From Bacteroidota bacterium (lineage in GTDB: Bacteria; Bacteroidota; Bacteroidia; B-17B0; Aurantibacillaceae): a stretch of 64,000 nucleotides of DNA. The notes below the pieces were generated by a model. That model had not been told where the DNA came from and did not search any database. It saw only the letters and a program-made list of their open reading frames with translations. The translations under genes and the position numbers were made by a program. The DNA lies in assembly GCA_023251755.1 (NCBI GenBank), contig JAHEYF010000014.1, positions 1 through 64,000 on the forward strand, given 5' to 3'. This document shows, piece after piece, positions 17,225-26,667 of the stretch (positions are counted from its first letter, which is position 1; every line of letters begins with the position of its first letter).

Positions 17225-19645
17225 ATGCTGGAAACCGGAGCGATAAAGGAAGAAACCACTTGTTACCATTGTGGCGAAGATTGTAAGGAAAAAACGTATA
17301 CCGCCGATGATAAAACATTTTGTTGTGAAGGCTGTAGATTAGTGTTTGAGCTCTTAGACAAAAACAAACTCTGTACCTATTATAGCTTAGAAAAGAACCC
17401 GGGCTTAACGCAAAAAATAACCGTGCGCCCGGGCAAGTTCGCTTTTTTAGACGATGAGAAAATTAAACATAAATTAATCGAATTCAGAAGCGATACGCAA
17501 AGCCACCTTCGGTTTTATCTTCCTCAAATGCATTGCAGTTCCTGCATCTGGCTGCTTGAAAAACTACATCAATTAAACCCGGGTATCATTTCATCACGGG
17601 TAAATTTTCTGAAAAAAGAAATTACAATTGTCTTTAATGAGCAAAAAAATTCGTTGAAAAGCATTGCAGAACTGCTCACGCAAATAGGTTATGAGCCGCA
17701 CATCAGCCTGCACGACATTACTACACACGAAGTAAAAAAGTACGACCGGCAAAGTATCTACAAATTAGGCATAGCCGGCTTTTGTTTCGGAAACATTATG
17801 ATGATGAGCTTTCCCGACTATTTTTCTTTTGGTGTTTTTAACGAAAAAGGCTTGAAGGAATATTTCAGTTACCTGAATTTAATGTTGGCCCTGCCCGTTG
17901 TATTTTATTGTGATACGGAATTCTTTGTTTCGGCCTGGAAAGGCATGAAACAAAAATTCCTGAACATTGATGCGCCCATTGCACTGGCGATCGTTATTAC
18001 GTTTTTGCGCAGTGTATACGAAATTTTTTCGGGCACCGGCGCGGGTTACTTAGACTCGATGAGCGGGATTGTTTTTTTTATGTTGATTGGCCGTTTTTTC
18101 CAGGACAGGACCTATCAAAGCCTTTCTTTCGACAGGGATTACACCTCTTATTTTCCAGTGGCGGTAACGGTGCTTGAAAATGAAAAGGAAGTGCAACTAC
18201 CGGTATCGGATTTAAGAGTAGGGCAACGCATGATCATCCACAGCAACGAAATTGTACCGGCCGATGCTATATTATTCAGGGGCGGGGCCCGCATCGATTA
18301 TAGTTTCGTTACGGGCGAATCTGTTCCGGTAAGCAAAACCCTGGGGGAAATTATTTATGCCGGAGGAAAACAAACAGGGGCTGTTTTGGAGCTGGAGGTA
18401 ATAAAAGACGTTTCGCAAAGTTACTTAACACAATTGTGGAACAAAAAGGAGAAGGGCACAGACAAAAAAGAAAAGGCTTCTTACATTCATGTTTTGAGTA
18501 AGTATTTTACGTTCGCTTTATTTAGTATAGCTGCTATCAGTGCTGTTTACTGGTGTATGTACGATGCTACGAAAATATGGAAAGTTATAAGTTCCGTGCT
18601 GATTGTGGCTTGCCCCTGCGCGCTTTTGTTATCGGCTACTTTTACCAATGGCAATTTGCTGCGGGTATTACAGAAGGGAGGGATCTACCTTAAAAACGCA
18701 TTGGTTGTTGAACGGCTGGCGGAAGCAGATACCATTGTGCTGGATAAAACCGGAACGATTACACAATGCAACGATTTTACAATTAACTATGAAGGGGATG
18801 AATTGAATACTGAACATCAGCAACTGATCTATTCCTTGTGTTCGCAATCCATACACCCTTTGAGTAAGGCCATTCGTATTTATTTACCACAGACCCGGCT
18901 AATAAAGGTGAAAAACTTCAGGGAGCTGCATGGGCTGGGCCTGGAAGGAATGATCAACGGAAATTATGTTAAGCTGGGTTCCGAAGAATTTGTGCCGGGA
19001 ACGAATACCAAAACAAACAAGGCAGGAGGAAAGGTGTATGTAGTGATAAATAATAAAATAAGAGGCTGCTTTAGTTTACAAAACAAGTACCGCAACGGAT
19101 TTGAAGGCCTGGTGAATACAATTAAAGACCGCTACAACATCAGTATTTTATCCGGAGATAATGATGCAGAAAAAACCTATTTGCAAAACCTGTTTGGTGA
19201 AAAAACTACGCTGCTGTTCAATCAAAAACCGGAAGACAAATTAAGTTATGTGAAGCAATTGCAGCGCAGGGGTAAAAAAGTAATTATGCTGGGAGATGGT
19301 TTGAATGATGCCGGCGCCCTGATGCAAAGCAATACAGGAATAGCGGTGAGCGATGATACCAATAATTTTTCGCCGGCCTGCGATGCTATACTTGAAGGAA
19401 AGGAATTGTATAAGCTACAGGATTTTATACAATATTGCCGCAATGGTAAAAAAATAATTGCAGGCAGCTTTGTACTCTCCATACTTTACAACATAGTGGG
19501 ATTGTATTTTGCGGTAACAGGTGCACTGGAACCAGTCATTGCGGCTATATTAATGCCCCTGAGTTCGATCAGTATAGTTTTATTTACAACAGGAATGAGT
19601 TCGTTGCTCGGGAGGAAATTAGTGAAGAAAGCGGAGCTGGAGTGA
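17225..19645 (+). CDS. ccoI: Copper-transporting P1B-ATPase for cbb3 assembly (CcoI/FixI type)
   Basis: The 806-aa P-type ATPase has an N-terminal cysteine domain (C13xxC16, then CCEGC) of the type found in CcoI/FixI, a heavy-metal-associated domain with C104xxC107, eight predicted membrane helices, the phosphatase motif TGES, the metal site C463-P-C465, phosphorylation site D507-KTGT, the SIHPLSKA helix motif, and GDGLNDAGAL. This ATPase class moves copper across the inner membrane for assembly of the CuB site of cbb3 oxidase. The cbb3 genes themselves are 11-22 kb away on the other strand, but they share the same promoter architecture. Confidence 0.92.
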   Translation: MLETGAIKEETTCYHCGEDCKEKTYTADDKTFCCEGCRLVFELLDKNKLCTYYSLEKNPGLTQKITVRPGKFAFLDDEKIKHKLIEFRSDTQSHLRFYLPQMHCSSCIWLLEKLHQLNPGIISSRVNFLKKEITIVFNEQKNSLKSIAELLTQIGYEPHISLHDITTHEVKKYDRQSIYKLGIAGFCFGNIMMMSFPDYFSFGVFNEKGLKEYFSYLNLMLALPVVFYCDTEFFVSAWKGMKQKFLNIDAPIALAIVITFLRSVYEIFSGTGAGYLDSMSGIVFFMLIGRFFQDRTYQSLSFDRDYTSYFPVAVTVLENEKEVQLPVSDLRVGQRMIIHSNEIVPADAILFRGGARIDYSFVTGESVPVSKTLGEIIYAGGKQTGAVLELEVIKDVSQSYLTQLWNKKEKGTDKKEKASYIHVLSKYFTFALFSIAAISAVYWCMYDATKIWKVISSVLIVACPCALLLSATFTNGNLLRVLQKGGIYLKNALVVERLAEADTIVLDKTGTITQCNDFTINYEGDELNTEHQQLIYSLCSQSIHPLSKAIRIYLPQTRLIKVKNFRELHGLGLEGMINGNYVKLGSEEFVPGTNTKTNKAGGKVYVVINNKIRGCFSLQNKYRNGFEGLVNTIKDRYNISILSGDNDAEKTYLQNLFGEKTTLLFNQKPEDKLSYVKQLQRRGKKVIMLGDGLNDAGALMQSNTGIAVSDDTNNFSPACDAILEGKELYKLQDFIQYCRNGKKIIAGSFVLSILYNIVGLYFAVTGALEPVIAAILMPLSSISIVLFTTGMSSLLGRKLVKKAELE

Positions 19646-19749
19646 TATTGGTTGATATTTATAGAGATGAATTGATATTTGTTGGGGTTCATTTATTGTG
19701 TCACGCAGAGGCGCGGAACTCTCAGGAGATTGAATCGATAGGAGAATCA

Positions 19750-19784
19750 CCCTTTTAACTTTTAACTTCTTACTTTTCACTTAA
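19750..19784. repeat. TTTTAACTT-type word repeat
   Basis: Tandem words CTTTTAACTT, TTTAACTTCT and TACTTTTCACTT fill the end of the gap between ccoI and the convergent lipoprotein gene. Just before it are three TTGATATTT-like words (19640-19682) and a GCAGAGGCGCGG segment resembling the repeat at 26487. One arm only. Confidence 0.5.
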
Positions 19785-19786
19785 TA

Positions 19787-20200
19787 TTAGTTGTGCCCTA
19801 CCGTATCTATTTCTGTAATCTTAAAAGTATAGTTGAGTTTGTTTACAAGGGTATCAAAACCTGCAATCATAGTTTTGTCTTTACAGGCTTCCACAACGTA
19901 TTCAAGGCTCTGGTTGGGCTGAAGGGGCTGATTAAATTTTATACTTCCTGAATGTAGTTTATGCCCCAGGCTATCTGTACAGGTGTAATCGGCGTAAAAC
20001 GAAAATATAGTTGCGGGGTATTTGCTGCTGAGCTGGTATTTTGTTTTTAAAAAAGTTAATGTATCCTTCGTTTCTATTGATTTCCCAAGTACGGTTATTT
20101 CTACGGCATTGTGAATGTCGTTTGCTTCCTGCTTCAGGCCCGGCGTGTTGCAGGAAGCAATAAGGCCGGATAAAAAAAGGGGGAATACTAACTTTTGCAT
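19787..20200 (-). CDS. Small lipoprotein, function unknown
   Basis: The 137-aa product from ATG 20200 starts with a lipoprotein signal peptide with lipobox LIASC (Cys at residue 17). The rest is a small beta-rich domain without a motif I recognise. The frame is open for 50 codons further upstream, but that stretch has no signal features, so the internal start is preferred. It follows sprE/porW in the opposite order of transcription (sprE ends 162 nt upstream), and both would be envelope lipoproteins. Confidence 0.65.
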   Translation of the reverse strand: MQKLVFPLFLSGLIASCNTPGLKQEANDIHNAVEITVLGKSIETKDTLTFLKTKYQLSSKYPATIFSFYADYTCTDSLGHKLHSGSIKFNQPLQPNQSLEYVVEACKDKTMIAGFDTLVNKLNYTFKITEIDTVGHN

Positions 20201-20361
20201 AAGGAGGTGTTGGTTGATACTAAAAGTGCCTTGTGCTAATATATACTTTTTTTCCAAGTAAAAAAATCTTAAGAAGCCTGTGTGCCCCGAAGGTTTTAAC
20301 CAAGATAGCTCAGCTCCAACGTTAAACGGGTAAATAACTAAACTATTCAATACGGTATTGA

Positions 20362-23031
20362 TTATTGTTTGAGTCCGAGGTAATTTTTATTGAAGAAGGT
20401 TTTGTACTCTTCGGTGTTTTTGTTTTTAATCAGCTTAACAAGGTTCTCACTGGTAATGACAAACATGCTGCAATTTTCTTTTTGTATGTTAGCAAACACT
20501 TCACTTTTCGACAATACTAAGTTGTGGTAAGCCAGGGCCTCGGTTTTGTTTTTTAATGTTTTAACGGTAATAAGTGTAGAAAAACCAATGGGTACAGCCA
20601 TGGTGTTCATGCCCGAAGTGCTGTAATAGGTGTTGTGAAAATCAGACAATTGATTTTCCATTTTGTTGATATCGCCTTTCCCGTTTGGTATAACAATGAC
20701 CCAATAATGATCACTGTTGTCGTTTAAATTAAAGGTGTCTTGTACGGCTGTAGTTTTTAATTGTGCAGTGTCTTTAGGGGCAATGGCGTTTGGGTTTTTC
20801 TTTTTCTCAATTAAAGTAAGCATAGCTTTTGCAGGCTCGTAAACGGGGTCTTTCGGGTATTTTGCAACAACAATACGCAAAGCGCTTTCCAATGAATCCA
20901 GAGGTTGCGTGTGGCCAATGCACAAGGCTTTAAGGTAAGCAAAGCGTGGCGAAAAATCATTCTTCCCGAATTTTACCTGGGCTTCTTTGCAATGTTTCAG
21001 GGCATCCGGGAATTTATTCGAGGCGTACAATTCGTAGGTGGAAGCGTAATAGGCTTCCACTTCACTTTTTTTGGCCCCTACTTTACTGGCGTAATCGGGG
21101 TCGTTAATAATTTTGGTATAATCCGATTCGGGATAGTTTGCTAACAAATAACTTTTGCATTCATCTGCTTTGGGCTGGTTTTTTTCGCTGAGGTAAATCC
21201 GGTACATCTGGTAATAGCAGGAGGCTTCGTACTTGTTTTTCGGGAAACGTGAGTTCAGTGTTTCGTAAGCTTCAATGGCCTTGCGGTTGTTATCCAATTG
21301 TTCGCGGTAAATTAAACCGAGTGCATAATAAGCTTCAATAATTTGTTTGTTGGATGTATCAACCAATGCTTTGGTAAGAGGCAGGTCTTTTAAATAAAAG
21401 CCCCTCGACTTTGTACTGCTCAATGCTTTTTTTATGGAATCTTTTGCTGCAACCAGGGCGGTGTCTTGCTCCGGATCTCCTCCGCCAACAGGGTCCATGG
21501 CAAGGCTTTGTTTGTTGTTGCGCCTCCAGTTGTCTTCTAATTTCCGGTTGTTTCCCCACTTTTTCACAAAGTCGTTGATTCCGAATGAACGCGTTTGCTG
21601 GTTGTAAAAATACCAGGCCCCTGTACCGGGCCCTCCGCTTACAGGATTGGGGTTGTTGCCATTGTTATCCAACAAAGCGTTGTTCGCACTGTTTTCTTTT
21701 TCATCTAATTTTTTTTGTTCGTCTTCTTCAGCTTTTACAATTAATTTATCAATCAGTTTGTTTCGTGAAGAGGAATCCATTCCGGCTATTTTCTGTAAAC
21801 TGTCTTCACGGTGAATGGTGTTGATGTGGCCAACAAGAGTGGTAAGGCTTTTCTTTTTATTTAAAACGGTTTCGTAACCGCTAAAGCTCTCGGTAATTAA
21901 ACTCACAGTGCTGTCGTAATAAGCTTCGGCAGCGGTATAATTGGTGCGGTCGAAATAAATATCACCGAGGCGTAAGAATGAGCGGGCCTTTTGGTTGTTG
22001 TTGCTTACACTGTTTTTTGTAGAAAGTTTGTAATAGGCAATGGCTGCATCTTCACTTTTACTGCGTTCTTCAACCTGCCCCAGGGTGTAATAAATAACAT
22101 CTAAGTAATCGGAATTTTTAATGTCTTTGGTCATTTTTAACAACTCCTCCTTGATTCTTTTCGAATTTTCAGCGTTGTGTTCGGCCAACAGGGAGTGTTT
22201 GATTTTTACATTAAACACCATTTCGTAAGAGGGCTTCAATTTAAGGGCTTTGTTGTAGTGTACAATGGCTTTTTTGTTGTCGCGCTGCTGCTCATACAAC
22301 TGTCCTAAAATAAACTGGTAGCGCGCTTTTTTTGTTCTGTTCCGGGTAAGGTCAATGGCTTCGCTCAGGTGTTTGATGGCTTCGGGGTACATGCCCTGTT
22401 TAATGTAAAACTCGGCATAAAGGGCTTCAAAATCATCTTTAAATTCTTTAGGAAAACCCTTGTCGTTTTTTATAAGTGAGATATAAGGTTCCGATTGCGA
22501 CAACAGGTTCATTTCATTGAATGTTTTCACTAACCACAACCAGGCTTCGTATCTTTCCTTGCTTTTTGTGTAGGTGTGCGTAACGTATTCAAAGGTTTCG
22601 ATACCGGTAAAAAACTCCCGTTTGTAAAAATGGGCTTTCCCGAATTCAAGCCAGGCATTGTCAATCCATTTTACGGCCCCGATAATTTCCTGTTTCGATT
22701 TTTTATCTTTTATAGCGTGACGGGTAATGCAGGTGGAAGCTTTTTTAATTGTCCTGTCCATTTCTGGAGAAATGTTTTTGCAGGTTTGGTTGTCGCCGTA
22801 TATAAAAATGGGTAATATCCGGGTGTAATCGTCCTTGTTGTCTTTTTCAAGCTTGTCAACCCCTTCTTTCATGCTTTGAACAGCCAGGAAATACACGTTG
22901 TAGCGCGAGGTCATGTTGTGGTAACCGCGGTGTACAATGGTGTTTTTGTACTGGGTACACGCCGATAGCAGAGCCAGCAGCAGAATTGCCAGTATCAGGG
23001 TTAATCCGTTATTTGTCTTTTTGTAGATCAC
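20362..23031 (-). CDS. sprE: T9SS/gliding lipoprotein SprE/PorW
   Basis: The 889-aa protein has a lipoprotein signal peptide (lipobox LLSAC near residue 25), then the characteristic N-terminal segment HRGYHNMTSRYNVYF, followed by many TPR repeats (about 180-400 and 570-720) and a C-terminal domain of about 150 residues. The family (SprE in Flavobacterium, PorW in Porphyromonas) is required for type IX secretion and gliding. It fits the three T9SS cargo genes in this window. A low-complexity charged and asparagine-rich region lies between the two TPR blocks. Confidence 0.85.
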   Translation of the reverse strand: MIYKKTNNGLTLILAILLLALLSACTQYKNTIVHRGYHNMTSRYNVYFLAVQSMKEGVDKLEKDNKDDYTRILPIFIYGDNQTCKNISPEMDRTIKKASTCITRHAIKDKKSKQEIIGAVKWIDNAWLEFGKAHFYKREFFTGIETFEYVTHTYTKSKERYEAWLWLVKTFNEMNLLSQSEPYISLIKNDKGFPKEFKDDFEALYAEFYIKQGMYPEAIKHLSEAIDLTRNRTKKARYQFILGQLYEQQRDNKKAIVHYNKALKLKPSYEMVFNVKIKHSLLAEHNAENSKRIKEELLKMTKDIKNSDYLDVIYYTLGQVEERSKSEDAAIAYYKLSTKNSVSNNNQKARSFLRLGDIYFDRTNYTAAEAYYDSTVSLITESFSGYETVLNKKKSLTTLVGHINTIHREDSLQKIAGMDSSSRNKLIDKLIVKAEEDEQKKLDEKENSANNALLDNNGNNPNPVSGGPGTGAWYFYNQQTRSFGINDFVKKWGNNRKLEDNWRRNNKQSLAMDPVGGGDPEQDTALVAAKDSIKKALSSTKSRGFYLKDLPLTKALVDTSNKQIIEAYYALGLIYREQLDNNRKAIEAYETLNSRFPKNKYEASCYYQMYRIYLSEKNQPKADECKSYLLANYPESDYTKIINDPDYASKVGAKKSEVEAYYASTYELYASNKFPDALKHCKEAQVKFGKNDFSPRFAYLKALCIGHTQPLDSLESALRIVVAKYPKDPVYEPAKAMLTLIEKKKNPNAIAPKDTAQLKTTAVQDTFNLNDNSDHYWVIVIPNGKGDINKMENQLSDFHNTYYSTSGMNTMAVPIGFSTLITVKTLKNKTEALAYHNLVLSKSEVFANIQKENCSMFVITSENLVKLIKNKNTEEYKTFFNKNYLGLKQ

Positions 23032-23085
23032 GCAAACATCAAAAATAAGGGATTTAACGCAAAAAACAGCGGTTTATTGTTGAAT

Positions 23086-23160
23086 AGTTCATTTGTTTAT
23101 TCGTTTAATCGTTCGGTGGTGGCGAACAATTAAACGAATGAACAAGTGAACGAATAAACT
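23086..23160. repeat. Intergenic inverted repeat, GTTYATTCG family, copy 2
   Basis: The best-formed copy: a left arm of about 30 nt (23086-23115) pairs with the right arm (about 23123-23153) with only a few mismatches and a loop of about 8 nt. The arms are built of GTTCATTTG, TTTATTCG and TTTAATCG words. It lies between two minus-strand genes, the TPR/SpoIIE phosphatase and sprE. Confidence 0.8.
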
Positions 23161-23165
23161 AATAA

Positions 23166-25499
23166 TTAAACCCTCACACCAATAATCAATATATCATCAA
23201 CCTGCTCTAAGCTCCCTTTCCAGCTTTCAATGCTAGTGTTGAGTATTTCTTTTTGATCATTCATACTCGTATCCGAGTTGGCAAGCAGGATAGTCTGCAT
23301 TTGTTTGTACATGAATTTTTTTCCTTTGGGCCCGCCAAACTGATCGGCATACCCATCGGTATAGGTATACACGGTATCGCCGGGCATCAGTTCAAATTCA
23401 CTCAGCGTGAAAGGTTTTTGATCAAGATCGTGTTTGCCCACCGGCATTTTATCGGGTTTTAAGTCTATCAGTTCTTTGTTGCGTACAATATACAAGCCGT
23501 TGTTGGCGGCAGCGTATTGCAGTTTCATGGCTTCAAAATCAAACAAGCAAAACACAGCATCCATACCGTCTTTACCACCTTCCTGGCTTCCATCAGTACT
23601 CAGGGCCTGTATAATATTGGTGCGAACAGTGTTCAACACCAGATCGGGCCGGTTTATTTTTTTCTCGTTTACAGCTTCGTTTAATAATGAAATATTGAGC
23701 AGGCTCATAAAAGCCCCCGGTACTCCATGACCTGTACAATCAGCTGTTACCAATGCAAACAGGGATTTGGAGACAGCCTCTTTGTTCTCAGGGTTCATGG
23801 GCTGGCCTTTTCCAAAAACCATTTTCCCTTCGCGTAATTTTTTTACCTCCGAAGCCCAGTAAAAATCTCCGCTCACAATGTCTTTGGGTTTGTACAGCAC
23901 AAAGTAATCCCGGTTTTTGTCTGCCTGTACCAAATGGGTGTTCAATAACTTGTTGCTGGCCAGCAGGGCGCGTTGTATACGGCGGGCGTAATGTATGGAA
24001 TCTAAAATTTCCTTGTTTTTTTCTTCAATAACATGGTTCTGTTGCTCAACTTCAGCTTTTTGTGCAAGTATAATTTTATTGTCTTTCTTTTTGTTTTTAT
24101 ACGCCACAAAAGCAAACACCAAAAAGCCGAGTGCAAGTACAATAATGCCTATTAAAAAGTATTGAAACACTGCTTTTCGCTGCAGTTCAGCTTTGCGCAA
24201 TTCATCTGTTTTGTTCAGTAATTCAATTTGGTTTTCTTTGGTGCTCAGTTCCAATTCGGCCTGCATAAAGCCGTTTTTCATGGCAATTTCTTTATTAAAC
24301 AGACTATCAGAAATAGCATAAGAACGCTCGAGGTAAACAATTGCATTTTTATAATCCCCGGCTTTTTGAAACATGTCGCTCATACCCCGGTACCCGTTTT
24401 TAAGTAATTCGATTTCCCCGAGTTTTTGCGCCAGTATTAAAGATTTTTGCCCTAAGCTCAGGGCTTCCTTCATTTTCCCTTTGTTGGAATACACCTGGGC
24501 GATGGCCAGCATGGCTTGTCCAATGAGTGTAGAATCACCTCCACGCTCAAATATACCCATGGCTTTTTGCTGATAAGCTGCGGCTTCATCTATACGGCCC
24601 TGATCGTTGTATAAATTGCCGAGGTTGTGCAGGTTCATACCGATGCTTATGCTATCGCCCAATTGGGCAAATACGTCTATCGATTGCAGATAATATTTTT
24701 CTGCTTCACTGTATTTTTTCTGTTCCTTGCACACTGTACCCATATTAAACAATATGGAGCCTTCTGTGCTTTTGTCGTTGGCTAAGCGGGCATATTTAAG
24801 GCCGGTGCTGTTGTATTCTATTGATTTGTCGTATTGCTTTTGCCCCTGTAGTATAAGGGCCATGTTGGAATATATATAACAATACTGCAGGGTGTCTTTA
24901 ACCCGTTTATTGATTTCAAGGGCTTCCCGTGCATAGTTCAAAGCCTTGTCGTTATCGCCCATCAACTGGTAGACCCCCGTCATGTTGGTAACAATCACCA
25001 GGGCACCCTGGTCGTATTTCGATTCGCGGGCAAATTTCAGGGCCTCTTTGTATTTTTGTATGGCTTCCGGGTGTTTGTGCTGTGCATTGTAAACATTGGC
25101 CATGTTTTGCAAAACACCTGCTTTTTGCCGCAGGTTCTTTTGTTTTTCGCGTATGACTAAGCCTTTGTTGTAATACAACATGGCCGAATCAAATTGTAAC
25201 AAACCCCTGCAACAATTACCATAAATATTCAAAGCCTGCGCTTCACCGTTTTCGGAGTTTAATTTTTTTGAAAGACGGATGGCCTGCCGCGAATAATATT
25301 TACCTGAATCGTATTTAAAATAAGCATAATCCCAGGCTATATCCACCAATAAATTTATTTTATTCGTGTCTTCTTTGGATTGTTGAAGGGAATGAAGATT
25401 TTTATATAAATTTTCGTTTTGTGCAAACAGCTTCTGTGGGACAAAACAAAGGCTTTCCAACAGGAAAACAAACAGGGTTATTTTTTTTAGGAGCCGCAT
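23166..25499 (-). CDS. TPR sensor SpoIIE-type PP2C phosphatase
   Basis: The 777-aa protein has a signal peptide (to about residue 26), about nine TPR repeats in the predicted periplasmic part (about 30-400), a coiled coil, one membrane helix (about 450-472) and a cytoplasmic SpoIIE/PP2C domain with PKDIVSGDFYW, DCTGHGVPGA, DGMD and TDGYADQFGG. The link between helix and phosphatase contains DSIHYARRIQRALL, shared with the other two phosphatases here. It would pass an envelope signal to a phosphorylated cytoplasmic switch protein. Target unknown. Confidence 0.87.
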   Translation of the reverse strand: MRLLKKITLFVFLLESLCFVPQKLFAQNENLYKNLHSLQQSKEDTNKINLLVDIAWDYAYFKYDSGKYYSRQAIRLSKKLNSENGEAQALNIYGNCCRGLLQFDSAMLYYNKGLVIREKQKNLRQKAGVLQNMANVYNAQHKHPEAIQKYKEALKFARESKYDQGALVIVTNMTGVYQLMGDNDKALNYAREALEINKRVKDTLQYCYIYSNMALILQGQKQYDKSIEYNSTGLKYARLANDKSTEGSILFNMGTVCKEQKKYSEAEKYYLQSIDVFAQLGDSISIGMNLHNLGNLYNDQGRIDEAAAYQQKAMGIFERGGDSTLIGQAMLAIAQVYSNKGKMKEALSLGQKSLILAQKLGEIELLKNGYRGMSDMFQKAGDYKNAIVYLERSYAISDSLFNKEIAMKNGFMQAELELSTKENQIELLNKTDELRKAELQRKAVFQYFLIGIIVLALGFLVFAFVAYKNKKKDNKIILAQKAEVEQQNHVIEEKNKEILDSIHYARRIQRALLASNKLLNTHLVQADKNRDYFVLYKPKDIVSGDFYWASEVKKLREGKMVFGKGQPMNPENKEAVSKSLFALVTADCTGHGVPGAFMSLLNISLLNEAVNEKKINRPDLVLNTVRTNIIQALSTDGSQEGGKDGMDAVFCLFDFEAMKLQYAAANNGLYIVRNKELIDLKPDKMPVGKHDLDQKPFTLSEFELMPGDTVYTYTDGYADQFGGPKGKKFMYKQMQTILLANSDTSMNDQKEILNTSIESWKGSLEQVDDILIIGVRV

Positions 25500-25611
25500 A
25501 AAAACAGGAGCAAGTTATCATTTTTTATTCAGACCTCCCTTTACATTTTTTATGATTTTTAAGCCCCGGATTCGCCTTTGGGTACAATTTTTTTAGGATA
25601 TTTACGGATTC

Positions 25612-26481
25612 ATGGCCGAAGAAAAGAAAAAACGCAGCCTTCGCGAGCAACTCAAGAACAGGTACCGCTTAGTGGTGCTGAACGACGACTCCTTTGAGGA
25701 GAAGTTCGCGCTGCGCCTCACGCCTATGGGATTGCTGATTCTGATTGGTTCGGTGACCATTGTGATGACCTTTCTGGTAATCAGCCTTGTGGCCTTTACG
25801 CCCCTGCGCGAATACATTCCCGGCTACGGAAGCAGCGATGAGCGGAGGAATTTATTGCAATTGTCGGCTAAAACCGATTCGCTGGAAGAAACCATGAAAG
25901 CCAAGGACTGGTACATACAGAACATCACCGACGTATTGAATGGTAAAGCAGAAGGCAAGCCGTCTAAACCTATGAGAGACACGGCCCGGGATTATGTGAA
26001 CATCAACATTAAACCCTCCCGGCAAGACTCCGCCCTGCGTTATGAAATAGAAAACCAGGACAAATATTCCCTGAGTATTTCAGATAAATCCAAACCGGTG
26101 AACAGCATTAGTAGTTTTTTCTTTTTCAGCCCGGTAAAAGGTGTAATTACAACTTCCTTTAATTTAAAAGAAGGACATTACGGAGTGGATGTGACCGCTA
26201 AAGAAAACGAATTTATAAAAGCAACATTAAGTGGAACTATTGTGTTTGCAGGCTGGACAAACGAAGACGGTTATGTTATTCAGATACAGCACAACAACAA
26301 TCTGATGAGTATATACAAGCACAATTCCTCCATCTCAAAAAGGGTGGGCGATTATGTAAAGGCCGGCGACCCTGTAGCCATTATTGGCAATGCAGGCGAA
26401 ACCAGCAACGGTACACATTTGCATTTTGAATTGTGGTACAACGGCAACCCGGTTGACCCGCAGGATTATATTGTGTTTTAA
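25612..26481 (+). CDS. M23-family peptidoglycan peptidase, membrane-anchored
   Basis: The 289-aa protein has a short basic cytoplasmic N-terminus, one membrane helix (about 37-62), a coiled-coil stretch and a C-terminal LytM/M23 domain. Zinc-site motifs are HYGVD (first His and Asp) and HLHFELW (HxH), so it should be an active or scaffolding endopeptidase acting on cell-wall cross-links. It is divergent from the TPR/SpoIIE gene. The 186 nt after it contain a repeat, so dxr probably has its own promoter. Confidence 0.85.
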   Translation: MAEEKKKRSLREQLKNRYRLVVLNDDSFEEKFALRLTPMGLLILIGSVTIVMTFLVISLVAFTPLREYIPGYGSSDERRNLLQLSAKTDSLEETMKAKDWYIQNITDVLNGKAEGKPSKPMRDTARDYVNINIKPSRQDSALRYEIENQDKYSLSISDKSKPVNSISSFFFFSPVKGVITTSFNLKEGHYGVDVTAKENEFIKATLSGTIVFAGWTNEDGYVIQIQHNNNLMSIYKHNSSISKRVGDYVKAGDPVAIIGNAGETSNGTHLHFELWYNGNPVDPQDYIVF

Positions 26482-26486
26482 GGGCA

Positions 26487-26613
26487 AGTTCTCGCAGCGC
26501 TTTTTATTTCTCGCAGATTAGCGCAGATGAATGCGCGGAGTTGCGCAGAAGGTTTAAAAAAGACTTCCCTCTGCGAAAATCAGCGTTTAACTTCGCGGCC
26601 CTCTGCGAGAACT
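26487..26613. repeat. CTCTGCGA-word inverted repeat
   Basis: AGTTCTCGCAG (26487-26497) pairs perfectly with CTGCGAGAACT (26603-26613). Between them are further GCAGATTAGCGCAGAT and CTCTGCGAAAATCAGCG words that extend the complementarity imperfectly. Related words occur at 19695 and in 56770-56870. It separates the M23 peptidase gene from dxr. Confidence 0.65.
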
Positions 26614-26667
26614 CTTAAAACTAATCCGCGGGAAATTTTCTTATTTTTACAGCCTTAATTATAAATA

